NCBI GenBank assembly: GCA_903837355.1
Contig: CAILUI010000318.1
Coordinates: forward strand, 1 to 64,000
Source of the DNA: an uncultured Victivallales bacterium
GTDB lineage: Bacteria > Verrucomicrobiota > Lentisphaeria > Oligosphaerales > JAFGRS01
Reading direction: 5' to 3'
Length of the DNA: 64,000 nt
Shown here: piece after piece, positions 41,388 to 50,078 of the stretch
Numbering within the stretch: the first letter of the stretch is position 1
Layout: every line of letters starts with the position of its first letter
Notes under the pieces: generated by a model
The model's input: the letters and a program-made list of their open reading frames with translations, nothing else
The model's database searches: none
Told to the model about the DNA's origin: nothing
Made by a program: the position numbers and the translations under genes

Positions 41388-44300
41388 TGCACCCCAACAC
41401 GCCCGCTCGCCGACTACCTACGGATGGGCCCGATGCACGCCGGTCGCGCCCCCTGCCCAGGCAGAGGGCACGCCCCCGCAAGCTCGACAGATCTCTGCAA
41501 ACCCGGCCCGCCACCGCCCCGACCAAAGCCACCGCCGCCCTCGGCCTGGCGCTGTTGCTGGCTATCACGGTAGCCGCCGCCGACCCTGAGGCGTGGGTCC
41601 CGCTGTTTGACGGGACCACCCTGAGCGGCTGGCATCGGGCCGGCTTCAGCAACGGCCAGGCCGAATACACGGTTGCGGACGGCAGCATCGTCGGCACCAC
41701 CCGCACCAGTACCCCCAATAGCTTCCTCTGCACCGACGCCACCTACGCGAACTTCATCCTCGAGTTCGAGTTCATGGTCCCGGCCGGGATGAACTCGGGA
41801 GTCCAGATCCGCTCCATCTGCGACCCGCAGATCAACAACGGCCGGGTGCATGGGTACCAGGTCGAGATCGATCCCTCGGCACGCGCCTGGACCGGCGGCA
41901 TCTACGACGAGGGCAGGCGGGGCTGGCTCTACAATCTCACGCACCTCGAGAAGGAGCGCGGCCAGACGGCCGCCGAGGCGGCACGGCGGGCGTTCAAGGC
42001 CGAGGCCTGGAACCACCTCCGGGTCGAGGCCAACGGCCCACGTCTGCGTACCTGGCTCAACGGTGTCCCTGTCGCCGATCTGCACGACACTCTGACCCCG
42101 GTCGGCATCATCGCCCTGCAAGTACACGCGACCCCGGACCCGCTACCGAAGCAGATCCGCTGGCGGAATCTGCGCCTCCTGAAACCGGCCGATACCGGCG
42201 TCGACGACGAGGCCTGGACCGCCCTGCGCACCTGGCGCTATGCCGAACCGCGTGCGGCCCTGCTCCGCATCGAGAACGATCTCCGCGGCGCCCAGGGCGC
42301 CGCCTGGCTTGCCCGCGAGGTGACGTTGCTCCGCCTCCTGCAGGACACCGGGGCCAGCCTGGAGGCACGACGTTTCGCCTGCGCCTGGCTCGGTCGTCGA
42401 GGTACTCCCGCGGCGGTGCCGAACCTGGCCGGGGGGCTGGCCAACAACGACCTCTTCGCCCCGGCGCTGGCCGCCCTCGCCCGACTCCCCTACCCCGCGA
42501 GCACTGCCGCACTGCTCGCCGCCTCAGCCCAGCCCCTGGCCCCCGCCGATCTGGCGGCTTTGCTCACCGTCCTGGGCGAGCGCCGGGCCACAGACGCCGT
42601 CCCCGACCTGGCTCGCTGCCTGGCTGCGCCTGACGCCGCCGTCCGCCGCGCTGCCCTCGGAGCCCTGGGCCGTATCGGCACTCCTGCCGCTGAGGAGGCA
42701 CTGCGGCAGGCCGCGCCGCCCGCCGACCTCCTGCCACGCCGCACCGACGCCCTGCTCGACTGCGCCGAACAGGCCCGACGGGATGGCGATAGCCCCCGCG
42801 CTGAACGCATCTGCCGCGAACTGCTCGCCGCGGACCCGTCCGAAACGGGCCGCACCGGCGCCCTCACCGTCCTGGCCGACACCATCGGCGCCGGCGCTGT
42901 ACCGGAAATACTGACGGCCCTCACCGCCGGCTCGGACCCCCAGCGCGCGGTCGCCGCCCGTCTGCTCGGAACCCTCCCCGGGGCCACGGTCTGCGCGACC
43001 GCGTTAGCGACGATGCCACACCTGCCGGCGCCGCTGCAGGTGATCATTCTGAAAGCACTTGCCGTACGGCCAGATCCTGACACCATCGCCGCGGCGACGG
43101 TCGTCGATCTGCTCAAGAGCCCCGACAACAACGTCCGCGCCGCCGCCGTCTGCCTCCTGCAGAGAGTCGGCGGCGCCGCCGAGGTACCGGCGCTGGTCGA
43201 GATTGCTGCCGCCGGCGGTGACCTACTCGCCCCGGTCGCACAACAAGCCCTCGCCGCACTCCGCGGCGACGGCGTCGATCCCGCCCTCGCGGCCGCAACC
43301 CAGCGCAACACGCCCAGCGCCCAACGCGGCGCAGCGCTCACCGCCCTGGGCCAACGCGGCTACGCCCAAAGCGTCGAGATCGCCCTCGAAATGATCGCAT
43401 CAACCCAAGACGCGGACGCCCAGCGAACCTACTGGCGCATCCTCCGTGATCTGACCGAACCAGAACACCTCGCTCCCCTGCTCAGAGCCCTCGCCCGCAG
43501 CCCCGATGGCCCCGTCCGCGCTGAGGCAGAGAAGACGACGGCCGAATGCCTCCGCCGCACCACCGCTGCGGACGCCGCGACTCAGGAGGTCCTGACCGTG
43601 CTCGCCGCCGCGCCACCCGCAGCCCGCCCCGCCCTGACCGCCCTGCTGGCCGTCCGCCCTGGCAGCATCGCGGCAACCGCGCTCATGGGCCTGCTGCAGG
43701 ACCCCGATGCGAACTGCCGTTACGAAGCCGTCAAAGCCCTGGAGTCGTGGCCGTCCGCCGAACCCTATGCGGCCCTGAGAACCTACGCCGCCGCAACCGA
43801 TCTGGAGACACACCACGTCCTGGCGTTGCGCGGCTGTATCCGCATGCTCGATCTCGACAAGAACCTGTCCGAAGCCGACCGCGGGCAGCGCCTCGACGAC
43901 CTCGCCACCGGCGCCCGACGCGACGCGGAGCGCGACCGCATTCGCGCCGCCCGTGACGCCCTGCGCGTCAGCGACCTCAAAGCCGCCAGCGGTAAAGCCT
44001 ACGCGCTGCGGCCCCGGGGCCTCGCCAAGGGCAGCACCGTCTACGTCGACCGGCCCTACACGTTCACCGACGTGCCCGCCCTCCTCGCCGACGCCATCCT
44101 GATCCAGACCGCCATGGACGACAAGGCCTCTTCCGGAACCGCCTTCCTCACCTTCACGCTCAGCCGCCCGGCCACCGTCATCGTCGGCTATGACGGACGA
44201 GCCAAGAGCGTCCCCAACTGGCTCAAGGACTGGCAGAGGCTTGAACCGGTGATCAAAACCACCGACGCAGGCTGCCCGTTGACTCTCTTTACCCGGCCCT

Positions 44301-44422
44301 TCCCGGCCGGCAACGCCACGCTGCCAGGCAACAACTCGGTCCAGGGCGTCGGCGCCATGTACATCGCGGCCGTGGTCCCGGACACACCTCCGCCCCCTGC
44401 CCCAGCACCGGCAGCGCCGTAA
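41387..44422 (+). CDS. Secreted DUF1080 (3-keto-disaccharide hydrolase-type) protein with HEAT repeats
   Basis: The 1011-residue product has a hydrophobic signal (LGLALLLAITVAAADP, about 52-67) behind an odd 50-residue Arg/Pro-rich leader, so the true start may be a later unrecognised codon. Residues 68-265 are a DUF1080/concanavalin-like domain (VPLFDGTTLSGW, NSGVQIRS, WTGGIYDEG). From about 290 to 850 are HEAT-like helical repeats rich in Ala and Leu (A-V-R-RAALGALGRIG). A last beta-like domain (SGTAFLTFTLSRPATVIVGYD...) follows, then a Pro/Ala tail. It probably acts outside the cytoplasm on oligosaccharides, with the HEAT region as a scaffold. It is co-transcribed with the TIM-barrel gene. 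Confidence 0.83.
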   Translation: MHPNTPARRLPTDGPDARRSRPLPRQRARPRKLDRSLQTRPATAPTKATAALGLALLLAITVAAADPEAWVPLFDGTTLSGWHRAGFSNGQAEYTVADGSIVGTTRTSTPNSFLCTDATYANFILEFEFMVPAGMNSGVQIRSICDPQINNGRVHGYQVEIDPSARAWTGGIYDEGRRGWLYNLTHLEKERGQTAAEAARRAFKAEAWNHLRVEANGPRLRTWLNGVPVADLHDTLTPVGIIALQVHATPDPLPKQIRWRNLRLLKPADTGVDDEAWTALRTWRYAEPRAALLRIENDLRGAQGAAWLAREVTLLRLLQDTGASLEARRFACAWLGRRGTPAAVPNLAGGLANNDLFAPALAALARLPYPASTAALLAASAQPLAPADLAALLTVLGERRATDAVPDLARCLAAPDAAVRRAALGALGRIGTPAAEEALRQAAPPADLLPRRTDALLDCAEQARRDGDSPRAERICRELLAADPSETGRTGALTVLADTIGAGAVPEILTALTAGSDPQRAVAARLLGTLPGATVCATALATMPHLPAPLQVIILKALAVRPDPDTIAAATVVDLLKSPDNNVRAAAVCLLQRVGGAAEVPALVEIAAAGGDLLAPVAQQALAALRGDGVDPALAAATQRNTPSAQRGAALTALGQRGYAQSVEIALEMIASTQDADAQRTYWRILRDLTEPEHLAPLLRALARSPDGPVRAEAEKTTAECLRRTTAADAATQEVLTVLAAAPPAARPALTALLAVRPGSIAATALMGLLQDPDANCRYEAVKALESWPSAEPYAALRTYAAATDLETHHVLALRGCIRMLDLDKNLSEADRGQRLDDLATGARRDAERDRIRAARDALRVSDLKAASGKAYALRPRGLAKGSTVYVDRPYTFTDVPALLADAILIQTAMDDKASSGTAFLTFTLSRPATVIVGYDGRAKSVPNWLKDWQRLEPVIKTTDAGCPLTLFTRPFPAGNATLPGNNSVQGVGAMYIAAVVPDTPPPPAPAPAAP

Positions 44423-44525
44423 CCGCAGCGCGCCCCGACCAGGCCCCGCCAGCGCTCAGAAGCGGTGAGGACACCGGGGGCGGCGGTCGGAGGCTGAGTG
44501 GGACTGATGGACTGTAACCATATGC

Positions 44526-44571
44526 CATCCATCACCTTCGTGGTCTTCATGCCCGTCGTGGTGAGCCATCC
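44526..44571. repeat. Possible dispersed simple repeat fragment
   Basis: The minus strand reads CACCACGACGGGCATGAAG then ACCACGAAGGTGATGG, a CACGA(A/C)GG/GGCATGAAG pattern in the gap before the HNH gene. It resembles intergenic filler seen in related genomes (recollection, not a search). Confidence 0.3.
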
Positions 44572-44574
44572 AGA

Positions 44575-44895
44575 CTAGGCCCCCCCCGGCCGGCGCAGAC
44601 GTTCCATGTACTCGGCCCATTCCACCGGTAATAGGTATTTCTTCTGACTGTTGCAGGCCTTGCAGCAGGTCACAACGTTGCCTTTGGTGCTGCGTCCCCC
44701 GCGCACCACAGGCACGATGTGCTCCATCGTCAGTGCCTGCGGTTGCACGCGCTGACCACAGTAGTGGCACTGGCCACGCCCAAGCTGGTTCTTCCACCAG
44801 GCCGACAGGCGCAGTTCCCGCGCCTTCGCCTTCTCGCGCTTGACGTGGTCGGCATCGGCCGCCTCAAAATACTGATCGTAGGGCTCAGGTGGCAT
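44575..44895 (-). CDS. HNH endonuclease
   Basis: The 106-residue protein has the complete small HNH layout: Cys43-x-x-Cys46, His59 (MEHIVP), GG and Asn73 (GNVVTCC), then Cys78 and Cys81-Asn82. The zinc-binding Cys pairs and the catalytic His are intact. Such stand-alone HNH proteins cut DNA; the cellular role is usually unknown. GAGGG nine bases upstream supports the ATG at 44895 over a longer frame to 44937. It is isolated, about 220 bases from the tRNA-Cys gene, in the opposite direction. Confidence 0.85.
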   Translation of the reverse strand: MPPEPYDQYFEAADADHVKREKAKARELRLSAWWKNQLGRGQCHYCGQRVQPQALTMEHIVPVVRGGRSTKGNVVTCCKACNSQKKYLLPVEWAEYMERLRRPGGA

Positions 44896-45067
44896 GATCA
44901 ACGTCCCTCGGCCGCACCTAACCGCACCGCCCGACACCGCCTCACCATAGCCACCCGTCCCCGCCGCCGCCAGACCGCCACGACAGCCGAACCGCTGAAC
45001 CTACCAACACCTCCCCAAAACCCGGTTCCGTGACGTGCGAACCGCGAAAAAAGTGGGCTCCCAACGC

Positions 45068-45097
45068 TGGACATCCGCGGTTGCTCGGCAATATTAT
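45068..45097 (+). promoter_or_regulatory. Sigma-70-like promoter of tRNA-Cys
   Basis: TGGACA and TATTAT are separated by 18 bases, each one base from consensus (TTGACA, TATAAT). The -10 box ends 15 bases before the tRNA. The block is AT-rich against a GC-rich background. Confidence 0.65.
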
Positions 45098-45112
45098 AGA
45101 CTTCACGTGAGT

Positions 45113-45187
45113 GGCGCGGTAGCCAAGTGGTAAGGCGAAGGTCTGCAAAACCTTTATCCACCGGTTCGAATCCGGTCCGCGCCTCCA
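45113..45187 (+). tRNA. tRNA-Cys (GCA)
   Basis: A full cloverleaf is seen: acceptor GGCGCGG/CCGCGCC, anticodon stem AAGGT/ACCTT with loop CTGCAAA, T-stem ACCGG/CCGGT around TTCGAAT, an encoded CCA, and discriminator U73, which is the cysteine identity base. The anticodon GCA is at 45145-45147. Confidence 0.97.
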
Positions 45188-45333
45188 AGGGCCTTTCCGT
45201 GATGGTCCTGTGCGGACCGTATATCACAGATTTACCGCTGGCATTCACATACGGAGAGTTTGCTCTCTGTAAGACGTGGGTCACGAGCGGTGGCGCGGCG
45301 GGAATGGGTGCGACGGCCACCCAGTAGGTATGT

Positions 45334-45741
45334 GTGGCAGGCATGACCAGGCTGAAAGCGACAATCGCGGAATCCTCAGGGGACCTTGAGGTCGTGGGGA
45401 AGAAGGCGCAAAAGCGCCTGGCCAAGGCGGCCGCAAGGGCCGCTAAGACCGCCGAGGCAACCCAGTCCCGGTTACCCGCCCAGGCCGCACCGCCGCCGGC
45501 CGACGACACCATGAGCCGCTGCGCTCTCCTCTGCCAGGAACAACGCTGGCGAGAAGCCGCTCTGCTCTGCCGCAGCATGAGCCAGAAGGCCCTTGACGAG
45601 GGCAAACCCGAACTGGCAGCAGGCCTGCAAGGCGCCCTACGCAAGATCGAGTATTCACTGCGCCGACAGATGGCCGCAGCGTTCATCGTGACCGTCCGCG
45701 AGTGGCTGAACAAGGAGTATCTCCTGGATGTTGGTGAATGA
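45334..45741 (+). CDS. Small protein of unknown function, first gene of tRNA-flanked pair
   Basis: This 135-residue protein was not recognised. Residues about 1-55 are a basic Ala/Lys/Arg-rich helix-like stretch (KKAQKRLAKAAARAAKTAEA), then a Pro-rich link, then a compact helical part with CALLCQEQRWREAALLCRS, resembling a TPR-like helix pair, and a C-terminal EWLNKEYLL. The start is GTG at 45334; an ATG three codons later is possible. It overlaps the next gene by 14 bases, so the products probably act together. No membrane or export signal was seen. Confidence 0.65.
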   Translation: MAGMTRLKATIAESSGDLEVVGKKAQKRLAKAAARAAKTAEATQSRLPAQAAPPPADDTMSRCALLCQEQRWREAALLCRSMSQKALDEGKPELAAGLQGALRKIEYSLRRQMAAAFIVTVREWLNKEYLLDVGE

Positions 45742-47095
45742 AAGCAAACTCCAGGGCGTGAGCACCAAGGATCTCTTCAGCCGCATGCTGAGTGAGGTGC
45801 CCTGGGCAAGCCTTAAGACGTTTGTCCAGGCCAATGCGCAAGTGCTCAAGCTTGCCACCATCGGTGGCCATCGGCTCGACCCCAAGCACCGTGACCGCAT
45901 CGACAAGCTCATTCTGCGCGAGGCTGAAAAGGTCGACTTTGCGCAGACCATGACCAACGGCGTCTTCGCCGTCTGGTACCCCGTCCACGAGGAACTCCAC
46001 AAGAGACTCGAGGACTACTTCCATGGCGATGAGTACAAGCAGTTCCGCCAGGAGCAGAGCCTGACGGAAGACGATTACGTTCTGCCCGAACCGAAGTTCG
46101 CTGAGTTCTTCGGCATCGACCACCTGCCGGAGTGGCGTATCCTTCTCTGTTTCAGCCCCCTTAAGTTCTCCGACGTTCAGGCCGACAGGATCCTGGACGA
46201 TAGCCAGGGCAATAGCTTGCTCCTTTCCCGGATCAAGGACTTGGAGGAGAAGCTGGCGAACGTGGAGAAGCGCGAGCAACAGTTGGCAGGGGAAACCGAG
46301 CGCCTGCGCGAGAGCCAGCAACAGGCCCAGGCCGAGACCCAGGAGTCCCGCAAAGGCCTGCGCCAGGCGCGCACTGACTTCGATGCGTTGACCGTGAAAC
46401 TGGACCGGGCGCAGGCTGAGAGCCGCAAGCTCAAGGAGCAACTCGATAGTACCCTCGCTGGGCAGGATAGCTACCAGAAGGACCTGCGCCAGAAGCTGAC
46501 CTCCGACGGCCTGCGCATGCAGAAGGATGTCGAACGCCTGCAGAAGGACTTGTCTACCTGGCAGTCGAAGTACGAGGAGCAGCGCCTGCAGAACAAGGAC
46601 CTCGAGGCGGCGACGCAGGCGGCGCGCCGTGAGGCTAGCCACCACCAAGTCAATGCCGCCCAGTCCGCAGCCAGCGCCCAGCACCTGTCCACCTTCGCTG
46701 ACCTCATCCTGCAGCGCATCGACTGGCCAAAGGTCGGGGCTTCCATGAAGCTCACACCGCGGATGCGCCTGCAGTTCAACAGCCTGATCCGAAAGCTCAG
46801 TTACGAGAACGACCGGTCCCTGACTGTCGAAGGGACCCTCGCCGAGTTCTGGGAATCCATGCTCGCCCCCGAACGTGACCTGATCAAGAGCATTGCCCAA
46901 AGCAACTCCCTCGAGGTCATGAGCGGCGACATGCAGGGCTACTGGAACGGCCTGACCGATGCCTTCGGCGATGTCCAGATCAGCCTCGAGGCCCGGAGCG
47001 TAGTCCTGAAGATGCTGCAGGAGATCTTCTACCAGGTTATCGAGATGGAGGACCTCAAGGAAGCCGTCATCCCGCAGCCCAAGGAAAAGCGCTAG
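45728..47095 (+). CDS. Coiled-coil protein of unknown function, second gene of tRNA-flanked pair
   Basis: The 455-residue protein was not recognised. Residues about 1-160 form a globular N-terminal part (WYPVHEELHKRLEDYFHGDEY, LPEWRILLCFSPLKF). Residues about 165-310 are a long heptad-like coiled coil (LEEKLANVEKREQQLAGE, KLDRAQAESRKLKEQL). A helical C-terminal part follows, ending KEKR. AAGGAG lies 10 bases before the ATG, inside the upstream gene. There are no signal, membrane or nuclease motifs. The next feature is tRNA-Val 98 bases on. The overlap with the 135-aa gene and the tRNA bracket suggest a mobile or defence-type cassette or a structural pair; this is inference. Confidence 0.7.
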   Translation: MLVNESKLQGVSTKDLFSRMLSEVPWASLKTFVQANAQVLKLATIGGHRLDPKHRDRIDKLILREAEKVDFAQTMTNGVFAVWYPVHEELHKRLEDYFHGDEYKQFRQEQSLTEDDYVLPEPKFAEFFGIDHLPEWRILLCFSPLKFSDVQADRILDDSQGNSLLLSRIKDLEEKLANVEKREQQLAGETERLRESQQQAQAETQESRKGLRQARTDFDALTVKLDRAQAESRKLKEQLDSTLAGQDSYQKDLRQKLTSDGLRMQKDVERLQKDLSTWQSKYEEQRLQNKDLEAATQAARREASHHQVNAAQSAASAQHLSTFADLILQRIDWPKVGASMKLTPRMRLQFNSLIRKLSYENDRSLTVEGTLAEFWESMLAPERDLIKSIAQSNSLEVMSGDMQGYWNGLTDAFGDVQISLEARSVVLKMLQEIFYQVIEMEDLKEAVIPQPKEKR

Positions 47096-47147
47096 GCGTG
47101 CCGCCGCATGGGCACCGCCAAGCAGACGGTTTTTCGGTCACCCAAGC

Positions 47148-47175
47148 TTGAAAGGCGGCGTCCTGGCGTTAGTGT
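47148..47175 (+). promoter_or_regulatory. Probable promoter of tRNA-Val
   Basis: TTGAAA and TAGTGT are 16 bases apart, ending 18 bases before the tRNA. The -35 box is good and the -10 box is weak. Confidence 0.45.
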
Positions 47176-47190
47176 AGACCCAGTTGATTC

Positions 47191-47270
<80 letters not shown>

Positions 47271-47276
47271 GTTTTT

Positions 47277-47308
47277 AAGGCTCGCAAGGCTAAAGCCGTG
47301 CGAGCCTT
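47277..47308 (+). terminator. Hairpin after tRNA-Val
   Basis: AAGGCTCGCA and TGCGAGCCTT make a 10-bp stem with a 12-base loop, followed by TCCATTTTC. A TTTTT stretch precedes the stem. It also converges toward the next (minus-strand) gene and may serve both. Confidence 0.7.
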
Positions 47309-47423
47309 TCCATTTTCGCCCACTATCGCAGACTGTCGAGGCTCATTTTATACCCCAAATTATGCACTACCCCCTCTGAGGCTAGGAGTAGAAGGCTGGG
47401 ACATGGCCGTCGCCGTGGCCCGA

Positions 47424-48578
47424 TCAGGGGGCGGCCGGCTGGCGGCGGCCCTGGGGTGTGAAAGGCCCACGGGTCAGCAGCCAACAGTCAATGGCGACGC
47501 CGCCCGCGTCAGGGAGACCCGTCAGGTCAAGGGTATGGCTTCCGACGGCGAGCTCAACGTCGCCCAGTCGGAACCATCCCACCTGGAGCTTCCAGTCGCC
47601 GCGGTCGTGGACCAGCATCTCGTCGATGGGCTCGAGGTCCGCAGGATGGAGCACGCGCCAGTCCGTGCCATCCCAACGCAACTGGAGCGGTCCATCGGGG
47701 CCTGATCCGCGCATCCACAGCGCATAGGTTCCAGCCTCGGCAACCGCGACCTTCCAGGCGGCGCGGTGCCCCGCGCAGTCGTGCCACTGCAACCAGTCGC
47801 CGTTGGAGAGCTTCTCCTGCTGCTCGCGGGTGAACGGGGCGTAGGCGCCACCGGGCGGGAAGTCGTGCCGCGTCGCGTCCTCGGCTTCCCACCACACCCA
47901 CCCCGCGCCGACGGTCTGGGCTCCCGGCCGGGGTCGGATCCGCCGCAACGGCGCCGGGGCGGTGGTGGGCGTACCGGGGCTGCCGATCTCGCAACGGTCC
48001 ACGAGCGTCCGATGCGGGGTCCCCCAACCATCCACGGGCACGAGCCACACGTACGTAGTGAGGGGCCGGTCCTTCGGGAGACCGGCATAGGCGGCTGCCG
48101 CAACCAGAGGCCCGGTGGCCTGATGCCACTGGTCGTCAGCCAGCAGGCGGCCGCCTGCACCGCCGCCGTAGAGCACGGCCCCTAACGCCTGCACCGGCTC
48201 CGGCGTGAGCCCGTCCGCATGCACCCACACCTCCAGGCGCCACCGACCATCCCAGGCATCGGTGCGGTACCAGAGACGAACTTCACTAGCCGGTAGTGGC
48301 ACCGTATCCAGAGTCACCATCGCCGCCGCCCGGAAGCGGACGTTTGGCGCGCCCGTCTGGTTGGTGAGTACGGCGGCGACCTCGCCGCTCTTGGCGTCCT
48401 CGGCATTACCCGTGCCGGCCGCATCGATCTCGGCAACGGTGACCTCATTCAGGACGATCTCGGGAACCCAGGACTCGTCGAGGAGCACGAGGTCAGCCGT
48501 TCCCTGGTAGCCCATAAGGGCCCCGGCCACCACCGCAACGCGAGAGATGGCGCAGCAGAGATCGTGCCTGGAGAACAT
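47424..48578 (-). CDS. Secreted protein with carbohydrate-binding-like C-terminal domain
   Basis: The 384-residue protein has a signal-like start (AISRVAVVAGALMG). An N-terminal beta-rich part (about 25-200; WYRTDAWDGRWRLEVWVHADG) is followed after a Pro-rich linker by a galactose-binding-like domain from about residue 225 (WVWWEAEDAT...GTYALWMRGSG...LQLRWDG), the pattern of CBM6/CBM35-type modules with the usual WEAED entry. No catalytic residues were identified. The start is an ATG with GGGGGCAGG just upstream; the frame is open to 48635. It probably binds polysaccharide outside the cell. Confidence 0.72.
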   Translation of the reverse strand: MFSRHDLCCAISRVAVVAGALMGYQGTADLVLLDESWVPEIVLNEVTVAEIDAAGTGNAEDAKSGEVAAVLTNQTGAPNVRFRAAAMVTLDTVPLPASEVRLWYRTDAWDGRWRLEVWVHADGLTPEPVQALGAVLYGGGAGGRLLADDQWHQATGPLVAAAAYAGLPKDRPLTTYVWLVPVDGWGTPHRTLVDRCEIGSPGTPTTAPAPLRRIRPRPGAQTVGAGWVWWEAEDATRHDFPPGGAYAPFTREQQEKLSNGDWLQWHDCAGHRAAWKVAVAEAGTYALWMRGSGPDGPLQLRWDGTDWRVLHPADLEPIDEMLVHDRGDWKLQVGWFRLGDVELAVGSHTLDLTGLPDAGGVAIDCWLLTRGPFTPQGRRQPAAP

Positions 48579-48662
48579 CACCTGCCCCCTTCCGGAGCCC
48601 GGCACGGTCACTCCGGGTTGTCCGTACACCGCCACCCCTGTTGGCCACCGGGAAGGCGGCGG

Positions 48663-50027
48663 TCAGCACAGCGCCTTCTCGGTTTCGGCAATCGCCGCTT
48701 CGATGAGGTCCATGCCCTTCTCGGCGACCTCGTTGGGCATCACGATGGGCGGACTCATGCGCAGGATATGCCCGGCCGGGATCCAGGCCAGGCCGCGGGC
48801 AAAGGCGCGCTGGTAGACCATCTTGCCGGCGGCGTCGAAAGGCTCCTTGGTCGCCTTGTCCTTGACCAGTTCCACGCCCAGCAGGCAGCCCTTGCAGCGC
48901 ACGTCACCGACGATGCGGTAGCGCGCCTTCCAGGCCTCCATGCGCCGCGTGAACAGACGCTCTAACTCCAGCGTGTGCTCCAGGAGCCCTTCGTCCTCGA
49001 TGACCTCGAAACAGGCCAAGGCCGCGGCGCAGGCCATCGGGTTGCCGCCATAGCTGCTGGAGGCTGAAATGGCCTCGAAGGTTTCCATGAACGGTTCGCG
49101 AACCGCCACCGCGGTCACCGGGAAGCCATTGCCGAAGCCCTTGCCCAGGGTCACGACATCGGGCAGCACGCCCCAGTGCTCCATGCACAGGATCTTGCCG
49201 GTGCGGCCCATGCTGGTGAGCACCTCGTCGGCCATCAGCAGGATCTTGCGCCGGTCGCAGAAGGCACGCAGTTTGGGGAAGAAGTCGTCCGGCGGGATGA
49301 CGCTGCCGCCCCAGCCTTGGATGGGCTCGATCACGAACGCCGCCACCTGGTGCGCCGTGGCGTGCTCATAGTACTCTTCGTAGAACTCGATGTAGCGGTC
49401 GGTATCAATGCTGCCGTCGGCCTTGCTCCACTGTGGCCGGTACGGGTTTGGCCGAGGCACCATATGGAAGCCCGGCGCGCGGGTTGGCCCATATACGGGC
49501 GAGCGGATTTCGGCCAGAGAGACGGCGCCCTGAGTCTTGCCGTGGAAGTCGTAGAAGCAACTGATGAACTCGTGCTGCCGCGTGGCCGCGCGGCAGACGC
49601 GCAGACCGGCCTCGACCGCGGCGGTGCCGCAGTCGTAGAACTGGTAGCCCTTCAGATCCCCGGGCAGGCACTGCGCCATCTTCTCCACCAGGCGGGTCTT
49701 GATCTCGGTGGTGAAGTCATGGCAGTTCATCAGCTTGCCAGCATAGCGTTGCACGGCCTCGCTGATCTTGGGGTGACAGTGCCCCAGCGTGGTGACGTAG
49801 ATGCCACTGGAGAAGTCGATGTAGCGGTTGCCATCGACGTCGGTCAGCGTGCAGCCGCTGCCCTCCTCAAAGGCCACCGGGAAGAGCTTCACCTGGCCGC
49901 TGAGCCCCTTGAAGTGCCGACAGCAGCGCTCGTGGAGAGCCTTGGACTTCGGGCCGGGGGGCGGCACCGCGACGGCAGGCCAGTGACGCAGGTCGAGACG
50001 GTAAGGAGTTGGATCGTAGATACCCAT
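48663..50027 (-). CDS. PLP-dependent class III aminotransferase
   Basis: The 454-residue enzyme belongs to the class III (4-aminobutyrate/ornithine-type) aminotransferases: GSG-x-x-x-x-DVDGNRYIDF, FHGKTQGA, IEPIQGWGG, ADEV (PLP Asp) and the Schiff-base lysine in TLGKGFGNG. It swaps an amino group between an omega-amino compound and a keto acid. It is the last of three leftward genes after nagA-like and nagB-like genes, with a 51-base gap, so an amino-sugar-related substrate is suggested by context. The exact substrate is not readable. Start and length are normal. Confidence 0.88.
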   Translation of the reverse strand: MGIYDPTPYRLDLRHWPAVAVPPPGPKSKALHERCCRHFKGLSGQVKLFPVAFEEGSGCTLTDVDGNRYIDFSSGIYVTTLGHCHPKISEAVQRYAGKLMNCHDFTTEIKTRLVEKMAQCLPGDLKGYQFYDCGTAAVEAGLRVCRAATRQHEFISCFYDFHGKTQGAVSLAEIRSPVYGPTRAPGFHMVPRPNPYRPQWSKADGSIDTDRYIEFYEEYYEHATAHQVAAFVIEPIQGWGGSVIPPDDFFPKLRAFCDRRKILLMADEVLTSMGRTGKILCMEHWGVLPDVVTLGKGFGNGFPVTAVAVREPFMETFEAISASSSYGGNPMACAAALACFEVIEDEGLLEHTLELERLFTRRMEAWKARYRIVGDVRCKGCLLGVELVKDKATKEPFDAAGKMVYQRAFARGLAWIPAGHILRMSPPIVMPNEVAEKGMDLIEAAIAETEKALC

Positions 50028-50078
50028 GGCGTGTCACCTTGTTTGCCTACCGGCGTGTCGGTCCGTGCACTCGGCGCC

